In this document: piece after piece, positions 56,611-64,000 of the stretch
Numbering within the stretch: the first letter of the stretch is position 1
Layout: every line of letters starts with the position of its first letter
Source: Bactrocera neohumeralis
Taxonomy: Eukaryota; Arthropoda; Insecta; Diptera; Tephritidae
DNA: 64,000 bases
Reading direction: 5' to 3'
Assembly: GCF_024586455.1 (NCBI RefSeq)
Contig: NC_065921.1
Location: 62,125,528-62,189,527 of the forward strand
Position numbers and translations under genes: made by a program
The notes under the pieces: model-generated
The model's database searches: none
What the model saw: only the letters and a program-made list of their open reading frames with translations
Told to the model about the DNA's origin: nothing

Positions 56611-57626
56611 TGTAAAAAACTTCGTGGCCAACCTAATTTACTATGTTCAGCGTTTAGCAAGAAACTTAGAGCGTGATTGAAGGTTATGGAAAAGTGTACA
56701 AGTCCGTATAAAATATGGAGAGTTGTTGATAAAGCTTTTCAGTTGGTTTTTTTTTGCCACAAGAACAAGTTTCAGGATTTCTGGCTATAGCAGCTCCTCC
56801 CAGCTGAAGTGGCCGTCTTAAAGGTAAAAGTAAATCTACTGGTCCGAACTGCAGTCTTTTTCAGAGCGGTTGCTATTCACTTGGTATCTCTGACCATATA
56901 CTAGAGACTAGTGAGGTATGTCTCCGTAGAAACATTTCCTTTGGCATCGAGTGAGTTCTAGATAAGATCTGAGCGGAATTGCAGAAAAATGTATTGGTGA
57001 TTTTCTCACTCAGTCAGGTACTTCAGTAACGCGAACTGTAGATAATTGGAACGGTTTTCCAATTCACTACTGAATGGCTAACCCTGAGGCGAGCTCAGTA
57101 AGCTTCGGTCAGCTACTAGTTGGAATACAATTGCATGATCTTTTTGATCCAGAGCAAATACTAAGATGTCTAGTGAGCTGTTGGCTTTCAGTAAAGTTTG
57201 CCCTTCAATAGCTGCAGGACACGGCCAATCGCTTTTCATGCGCTAAGATTGAAAACTTTATTGAATGCCAGTTGCATGAGCTGCTTGGAGCAAAGTGATA
57301 TAGTCATCTCGAGACTTCCTTCTCATCTTTCCAGATTTTGCTACGTCTACGATAAAATATCTCAGATATCTTGTTTTTAGTCGAAATGGAAATAAAGCAT
57401 CTAAGCAGATTTGTACTGTCTTCAAGGCGCTTTGTCGAGAACTAAAATTCAATACAGCAGTTTTCATCTGGTTTCATAAAGACCTGTATACAGCAGTCCA
57501 CTTGTTAGCCCCAATCTTGGGATCAGAAATCTCGTCGACCCTATCCTAACCAGGCCCCAGGAAAGTTTTCTTCGGTCTGGAGCTCCAAAAATCTACTCAG
57601 CCTTTGAATTGAATTAATCCTGTCTT
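56611..57626. other. Unassigned, no gene seen
   Basis: No recognisable coding region or repeat boundary. Moderately GC-rich compared with its surroundings, possibly eroded transposon sequence. Confidence 0.35.
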
Positions 57627-58312
57627 GGAGGATGGAGTCATGTGTAGTGGAGGATGGAGTCATGTATAGAAGTTCACGCAAGTGAGGAAAGTTCTCTGAT
57701 AGCCATTCACTTGGGAGTGGCTAGAAACGATTCTTTTACACATGGCTCAAGCAGCTCACTACTTCCGGTCTTTGACCAAGTATCCTCTGGGTAGCCTAAG
57801 AACATCCGTTCGAAGGCGAGCTAATGTGAGCAGGCGACATTTACTACAGTGGCCATATAAAGGAGCGCAAGTTTGGTGTTGGATTCGTGGTGGGAGAGAG
57901 ACTCCGTCGCCGAATACTATCATTCACTCCGGTGAATGAACGTCTAGCCACAATCCGCATCAAACCGAGGTTTTTCAACATATCGCTGATTTGCGCCCAC
58001 GCCCCGACGGAAGAGAAGGACGATGTGACCAAAGATGCCTTCTATGAGCGCTTGGAGCGCACTTATGAGAGCTGCCCCCGCCACGATGTCAAAATCGTGC
58101 TTGGCGACTTTAACGCCAGGGTGGGCAAAGAAGGTATATTTGTCACTACGGTCGGTCAATTCAGCCTCCACGACGAAACATCCCCAAATGGGTTGAGGCT
58201 GATTGACTTCGCCGGGGCCCGAAATAAGGTTATCTGTAGTACTAGATTCCAGCATAACAATATTCATCAAGCTACCTGGCTGTCTCCGGATCGAAAAACT
58301 ACCAACCAATCA
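57627..58312 (+). mobile_element. RTE-clade LINE, 5' end plus endonuclease fragment
   Basis: It begins GGAGGATGGAGTCATGTGTA, which is tandemly duplicated (57628 and 57649), then the 5' UTR. At about 57837 it jumps into the endonuclease and reads HIKERKFGVGFVVGERLRRR, RIKPRFFNISLICAHAPTEE, IVLGDFNARVGKEG and SPDRKTTNQ, where it ends at 58312. The RT and 3' end are absent; the break lies 63 bp before the assembly gap. Confidence 0.85.
57887..58312 (+). pseudogene. RTE endonuclease fragment, open frame
   Basis: About 140 codons of the apurinic-like endonuclease without a stop, from VGERLRRRILSFTPVNERLA to the break at KTTNQ. It includes the catalytic GDFNARVG block but not the later SDHYLV His motif, so it is not functional alone. 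It would nick target DNA to prime reverse transcription. Confidence 0.8.
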
Positions 58313-58375
58313 TCAAATTATCAATAAAAGTATAAATGCATTTCTTTGTCCTAATTACAGCACAGCAGATATCAC

Positions 58376-58475
58376 NNNNNNNNNNNNNNNNNNNNNNNNN
58401 NNNNNNNNNNNNNNNNNNNNNNNNNNNNNNNNNNNNNNNNNNNNNNNNNNNNNNNNNNNNNNNNNNNNNNNNNNN
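58376..58475. other. Assembly gap (100 N)
   Basis: Exactly 100 N. Placed between an RTE break and a dispersed repeat, so repeat collapse is a likely cause. Confidence 0.98.
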
Positions 58476-58519
58476 TTCCCCCTTTTATGGAGCCAAAAAT
58501 ACGTGTCCCGTTTCAGCAT

Positions 58520-58665
58520 GATATCTAAATTTTTACTCTTAAAGCTTGCACGGACAAAGGGACGGGGACGGACGGGACGGACGGACAGACGACATCCATT
58601 TCACAACCGTTATGTGAACAAAACCATAATACTCTCCTTAGCAACTTGTTGCGAGAGTATAAAAA
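58520..58665 (-). repeat. Left end of dispersed TATACTCTC element, inverted copy
   Basis: The reverse complement reads TTTTTATACTCTCGCAACAAGT...GGAGAGTATTATGGTTTTGTTC...and GTCCGTCC repeats, matching 60027-60210. The rest of the copy extends toward the gap. Confidence 0.7.
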
Positions 58666-59510
58666 TAAATAAAACATAGTGACACCAATACAGCACGAAC
58701 ACCAAAGATCTTTGGCAACGTTAAAATTAAGACGCAATTTCAATAATACGAAGTACTTCTTATTATATGTAAATAAATTTCTCCTTCAATATCCAGATCT
58801 CGGAAATAGGTGTGTGACGGTAAAGTGGATTTTTCTGCTTAACATTTCACGTCCGCAAATGGCGACTTCCCAAAAACAAAGTCGATATGCGTTAAATAAA
58901 ATGTATACTTTAGAGTAGTTTAAAAATCTAAATAACTATCAAAATGAGGATGAGTCGACTTCGACTCGTAGGTCTGTATAAATGTCAGTGAGTCTCCTTC
59001 TTCTCAGATATGGCCAGAGGTAGAGCTCCTCTGACGATATATCCAGGTGTAAAAGCCCTTATTGCTAAGGTCAGCACCACACCTTGTTTCCCCGATTCTC
59101 TCGAAAAATATATGGTCAACGAATCTCAACAGGATTGAAGGCCGTTTTGAACACGCCACAAAAGCTGCAGACACTTCTAAAAAATTAATTCACATACAGA
59201 GTAGGAAGATTGTCTATAAAATAAAGAGAAATGCAGGTTTGTTAAAAATAAAAAAAAAAAAAAAGAAGAAGTAAGAAAGAACTAAGTTCAGGTGTAAACG
59301 ATTTCTTTTCCTCTTGCAACCTGCCAGAATTAAAGTGGAAAATACCTTAACGTCAACCGACATATGTATATCTACAACAAAATATTTGTTATACATAAAT
59401 ACGAAAAGCATTATATATACATACTAAAAATATACTATTTTTGCCAATACTACATTCAATTAATATGCCACATAATAATAATATGTTCCCAGCGTTTTAT
59501 TAAGTTACAT
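58666..59510. other. Unassigned; ends in A-rich stretch
   Basis: A 70-codon frame at 59062-59274 (plus) ends in poly-Lys from an A-run (59249-59272), which could be the tail of an old retro-inserted sequence. No parent gene was recognised. Confidence 0.3.
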
Positions 59511-59519
59511 ACCTCACAA

Positions 59520-60000
59520 ACCATCACCAATCATATGTTGTAAAGTCACCCGTATGCTATATGTTTGATATATGGGGGCTAGATCAAGTTTCGCTTTGTT
59601 ATCAGTAAAAAACACTCTCTCTATTTTATTAAGATAACTCACATGTTGGCCGATATATGCGGTATAAAGTCACCTGGAAGTTCGAAAATCTTTTTCATTA
59701 TGTAAATTTTAGCTTTTTCAAAGGAGTATTGAATTATTAGTGCAAAACAAGTTTTATCTCGGAATGTATAACTGGGTCTGGATTTATATACTAGAAACTG
59801 AACAAAATGTAATTTGAAGTTGTGTTATATGGAAAGTAGGCGAGGTTTACTTCGATTTCGCGCTGTGGCATAAGAATGTTAGAAGAATGTTACGTAGGAA
59901 ATTTGGTTGAAATATACGATTTTACTTAAAAGTGGACGGTATATTGTCCAATTTTTAAACGGGTCGTAAAAATCCTCTGATTTCTTCCGTACCATTCCGG
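59520..60000 (-). repeat. Internal part of dispersed TATACTCTC family
   Basis: The block GGCCGATATATGCGGTATAA...GTCACC near 59645-59685 is the inverse of 14066-14110 in the 13216-14545 copy. The remainder is AT-rich with no coding content. Confidence 0.45.
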
Positions 60001-60026
60001 GAGAAAATTTAATGTCTGTGGCGTTT

Positions 60027-61055
60027 TTATACTCTCAACAATGTTGCTAAGGAGAGTATTATAGTTTTGTTCACATAACGGTTGTTTGTAAGTCCTAAAA
60101 CTAAAAGAGTCAGATATAGGTTATATATACCAAAGTGATCAGGGTGATTCCGAGAGTCGAAATCCGATGTCTCCGTCCGTCTGTCCGTCCGTCCGTCCGT
60201 GCAAGCTGTAACTTGAGCAAAAATTAATAAGAATATTAATAAAATAAGGAGGTTAAGTTCGAAGATGGGCAAAATCGGCCCACTCCCACGCCCACAAAAT
60301 GGCGGAAACCGAAAACCTATAAAGTGTCATAACTAAGCCATAAACAAAGATATTAAAGTGAAATTTGGCACAAAGGATCGCATTAGGTAGGGGCATATTT
60401 TGACGTAATTTTTTTGGAAAAGTGGGCGTGGCCCCGCCCCCTAGTAAGTTTTTTGTACATACCTCGGAAACTACTATAGCTATGTCAACCAAGCTCTATA
60501 GAGTCGTTTCCTTTAGGCATTTCCATATACAGTTCAAAAATGGAAGAAATCGGTTAATAACCACGCCCACCTCCCATACAAAGGTTATTTTGAAAATCAC
60601 TAAAAGTGCGTTAACGGACTAACAAAAAACGTCAGAAACACTAAATTTTACGGAACGGAATTTTACGGCTTTTTTTAAAAATTGAAAATGGGCGTGGCCT
60701 CGCCCACTTATAGACCAAAAACCATATCTCAGGAACTACTAACCCGATTTCAATGAAATTCGGTATGTAATATTTCCTTAACATCCTGATGACATGTACG
60801 AAATATGGGTGAAGTCGGTTCACAACCACGCCTTCTTCCAATGTAACGCTATTTTGAATTCCTCCTGATGCCTTCTCTGTATAATATAGGTATATGTACA
60901 TTAGGAACCAATGATGATAGCGGAATAAAACTTTACACAAATACGGTATTTGAAAAATATGTAAATGACGTATAATGAAATCTCGATTATCACTTTATCA
61001 TGCGAGAGTATAAAATGTTCGGTGACACCCGAACTTAGCCCTTCCTTACTTGTTA
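60027..61055 (+). repeat. Dispersed element with TATACTCTC/GAGAGTATA ends and GTCC tract
   Basis: The left end TTTTTATACTCTC...GGAGAGTATTATAG forms a hairpin; then comes a (GTCC)n tract at 60172-60202. The body has recurrent GGGCGTGGCC / CCACGCCCAC segments (60282, 60424, 60568, 60692, 60826). The right end GCGAGAGTATAAAATGTTCGG at 61000 is followed by ACACCCGAAC, so GTTCGG...CCGAAC can pair. The outermost TATACTCTC and GAGAGTATA are inverse. Truncated relatives lie at 8416, 13216 and 58520. About 1 kb, non-coding. Copies of this type are common in flies; I do not know a secure family name. Confidence 0.65.
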
Positions 61056-61385
61056 TTTATTGATTTATCGCGCTTTTAGTAGTTTTTTAACCATACCGTT
61101 AGATGGGGACTGAGCGGGGTTGTCTTTCGATTTAGCTCATTTTCATACTGTCGGCAAGAGCTGTTATAATATTTTCTGCCGAAGAATTTGGTGTTTATAG
61201 CCTTAGTTATAGTGCATAGTTATGTTTCTTTACACGTTCCCGATTAATAATGTAGGCGTAGCAGCGGATCGCGCATACCAAGTTTCATCAGCAAATCTCA
61301 AACGCAAAAATACCATACGACTGAGCTGCAGCTGTGAAAAAGCAAGCAAATATATATAAATAATATTTATTAAAATGACAATACA

Positions 61386-61653
61386 ATGAAATCCCGAAGC
61401 GCAATGCCAGTTGAAAAGCTTTTGGTTTTGTTTGTTATATGTGATTTCTTACTCCTGTACTTTGGTGTTTTATTGGGATAAGCGTGACAGTGCCAGTCGT
61501 GCCATGCATTGCGAAGAATTTAATCAAATCTATAGGGAATTTCAATTATTAGTGCCACAGAATGTTTCATATACTACTAAATTTAGATTTATTGTGTTCA
61601 CAAGGGAGAATAAGAACATTTTTGTCGAAGCATACAAAGAAATTAAGAAATAA
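61386..61653 (+). pseudogene. Possible small secreted-type frame, broken by a frameshift
   Basis: An ATG at 61386 starts MKSRSAMPVEKLLVLFVICD, a basic then hydrophobic stretch like a signal peptide or membrane helix, and stops at a TAA near 61482. Overlapping in another frame, coding-like sequence WDKRDSASRAMHCEEFNQIY...FVEAYKEIKK continues to a TAA at 61653. A single shift in between would give one chain of about 88 residues. I recognise no family. It could be a relic or chance. Confidence 0.2.
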
Positions 61654-61659
61654 ATAAAA

Positions 61660-62735
61660 GGGGAACAGAGAAAATGAAAGCTTTGGAAATAGGCGGCACG
61701 AAGGTCTAACACGTGGGGTTTGTTTGAAATAGATGAAGAGCATGACTTGGTTACATAATATGTGGATGTGAATTCCCTGAAATGCAGTACGAGGTTTCCC
61801 ACTTTCTTCAGTGTAGCTTATAGGCTGCTACAGTACGACATCAATATTATTGAATGCAGTGAATTGATTTGAATTTTGAAATTTTATAAAAGCCTTCTGC
61901 ACATCGAATACAAAGTAGAAAGTCAAAAAATTCCTCACGAACACGCACCAATTAAAATCATAAATAAGGAAGAAATTTAAAAACGAACGGTAAATACATA
62001 AATAAACAACAATAAAAACTATTTAATAATAACAAACTTTATAGCTCGACCAAGGCAGCTAAACTTACATAGAAACAACTTTTACTTACGCGCTGGCAGT
62101 CAGAAAGCTACCAACACACCGAACAGTTAGCGGAAGCAGACAAATCATTATAATTTTTCTTAATAACAAATACCGAGAAAAGTTCTGTAGGAAGACACAC
62201 AAGAAGGAACCGCAGTACAAACAAAACTACGAATAAAGCAGACAGTAAACAGCAGGAGCCAGCTCTAGAAAAACATATGGTCGAACATTAGCGTATTGCG
62301 CTGAAGTTAATGTGTCGGAGAGTGTCCGGGTAACGTGCCAGCCATAGGATGGGGCTTAAGGAGAGGCGAGGGCTTGCAGTATGGTAAGTGTAGCAGCTAG
62401 TTAATACAGAAGTTTCGCCAAACAACAATCAAGCGAATGAATGATGATTACGTAACGTTGGCAGACACACGCAGAGCCATGAACTTGCGTAAAGCGGCGG
62501 TGGCAAGTGATGGCTTGACATATGCTCGCTCGTTGGCACAGTGTGCGCTTAAGTTGCATGCTGTTAGATATAATGAAATATATTTTATTTAAGACGCAAA
62601 AAATATATTTTACTAAGAGTAGAGTTCCTGTTGTTGGAAAAGTAAAGCTTTTCACTGAAAAAAGGGTTAGTTTTGCTAAGAGAGAAGCATATTGCGACAA
62701 TAATAAACATGAGGTCACAAAACTTCATCTGGGTA
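61660..62735. other. Unassigned, no gene seen
   Basis: AT-rich. Nothing recognised apart from short incidental frames. Confidence 0.4.
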
Positions 62736-62976
62736 AAAATCTAAATTCCAGACTTACGTACTGGGCACAAATCGGAAGAACGCCCATCAACTTATTAGCA
62801 TTTGAAAGAAAGAAAATGTGGACGTTGAAGAAACAATTGTCACCACAACAAAGGATATAAAGGACGATAAATTGGAAGAATGGCAAACTCGTTGGGAGCA
62901 AGAACATCATGGTAGATTAACGGCTAGGCTAATCAAAAATATAAAAGAGTGGTCCAGTGGACAAAAAACAAAGTAA
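62736..62976 (+). pseudogene. LINE ORF2 fragment (R1/Jockey type) after RT
   Basis: TPINLLAFERKKM (62782-62820), then, shifted, VDVEETIVTTTKD and LEEWQTRWEQEHHGRLTARL (about 62870-62930) and IKNIKEW. The P-I-x-L-L-xx-E-R and W-Q-x-R-W...G-R-x-T blocks form the linker between RT and the Cys-His knuckle in R1-type LINEs. The fragment stops at the TAA at 62974-62976. Confidence 0.6.
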
Positions 62977-64000
62977 GATTATACTATACAAATTCTAACC
63001 ATAAGCTGAGACAAACCGAGGCGTAATACGCTGCATTCTTTATTCATACATCATAACTGACATGCTTCAAAACGAAAAAGCACTGAAAAAAACGTGATTA
63101 TTCAGTAGAAAAACATGACCTGGACGTATCTATGTTTTCTGGCTTTATACACAGTTAGAATTTTCAAAAAACAACTTTGTTTATTTTATTTTCTTAACGT
63201 GCATACATATGTACATATATTTCGCTTCGGTGAATATTTTCGAAGTTACCCTCACATTTGAAAAGGCGTTTCAGAGTGTTTGGCATTCCAAATTTTAAAC
63301 CCATTTTTCTCAAAATGATGTGTCAAAATGGTGATAACATAACTACATAACTAGAAAACCGCTAAACGCATTAGCCTCAAATTTTTTTTATAACATGAGT
63401 TTCTTATACATATTTTTTTGTAATTATGGAAGATTGTTTTTTCACCGATAAATATATTTTTTTATAAACAATTTAAGGCCGAAATGTTGGTCAAAGATCT
63501 ACTTTTTTTAAGAACCGCCAATCTGTCGAATTATTAAGCGATTTAAAATTACTAACGAAATCTATTTGCTTTTTTAATTTCAAATCAGAGATATAACGGT
63601 CACTGCAAAGGAGAAGTTGCCGGGGATCAGTTGTAGATCCTTTTCAAATAAACATTTTTACTAATACTAAGTCTTAGAATACAGCTAAAAAGTACCACGA
63701 TACGTGTACAAACTTTTATGTGTCAACAACTTTAAAAGTTTTATCTTCGCTGTTTTCACTCACATTCATTCACGTACGCCAAAGGACACGTTCGGATAGG
63801 TCTCCACACAAATATTTTTTCATCGAGTTCCTTCACTCTTGTCGGTGATTTCGCCGAGTGCTATCACTTATATTCTTTCAACAGAACACAGAACTCAAAA
63901 TGTTTGTATCTAAATTTAAATTTAGACAGAAATGTCCTGTGTTTGCCATATATCCGTACAATCTCTCTGAGTCCCAGTTACCTACTTACCAGGATGTTCT
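62977..64000. other. Unassigned, no gene seen
   Basis: AT-rich sequence without recognisable coding or repeat boundaries up to the window end. Confidence 0.45.

Noticed and set aside
1..64000. LTR retrotransposons, tRNA and rRNA genes
   Set aside because: I found no paired LTRs, gag/pol/integrase motifs, tRNA internal promoter pairs or rRNA blocks by eye; a tool search could still find diverged ones.

Overview
The window looks like repeat-dominated intergenic or heterochromatin-like DNA from a higher fly. The transposon mix suggests a tephritid fruit fly (Bactrocera or Ceratitis type), but this rests on recognising families, not on a database match. The sequence is AT-rich, has many CA/GT and TATG microsatellites, and contains three 100-N placeholder gaps (10138-10237, 29118-29217, 58376-58475). 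I found no convincing host protein-coding gene, tRNA, rRNA or CRISPR array. Nearly every long reading frame is a decayed transposon protein or a shadow of one.

Layout. 1-1312: 3' end of an I-clade LINE. 1872-2804 (minus): Helitron Rep N-terminus split by a 574-bp hAT-type MITE. 4606-7298 (minus): decayed intron-bearing copy of an unnamed multicopy arthropod gene family, split by a piggyBac remnant. 7500-14545: dispersed non-coding repeats, a Helitron end, perfect 69-bp direct repeats, a gap and an error-like stretch. 14546-19230: mostly unassigned, with local tandem duplications. 19768-22277: RTE-clade LINE split by a maT (DD37D) transposon. 25673-27667: a second RTE copy. 29447-31779: a nearly full hAT transposase. 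32330-33906: a complete but mutated Tc3-like element. 36546-37083: an internally deleted mariner. 38288-39500 and 41587-43917: further RTE copies, the first split by a GC-rich element with a 15-bp target duplication. 45200-46440: three mariner remnants.

46466-53166 is the most informative part. A short Helitron (3' CTAG at 46466, 5' TC at 53166, minus strand) was hit near its 5' tip by a roughly 2.6-kb element (47371-53159). That element encodes an intron-containing DUF7869-like protein with three candidate catalytic Asp blocks, short GTGACCT/AGGTCAC ends and an ATAT duplication. It was later hit by a near full-length RTE LINE (49338-52536, duplication TGACTT). Removing the LINE and one duplication restores the reading frame exactly, which fixes the boundaries and the order of insertion.

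53401-64000 holds a MITE with about 73-bp inverted repeats, LINE RNase H scraps, a 5' RTE fragment, and a roughly 1-kb dispersed element with GTCC repeats and TATACTCTC/GAGAGTATA ends. The elements do not form a pathway. They form a stratigraphy of nested insertions, and the DUF7869-like element is the best candidate for something poorly described.
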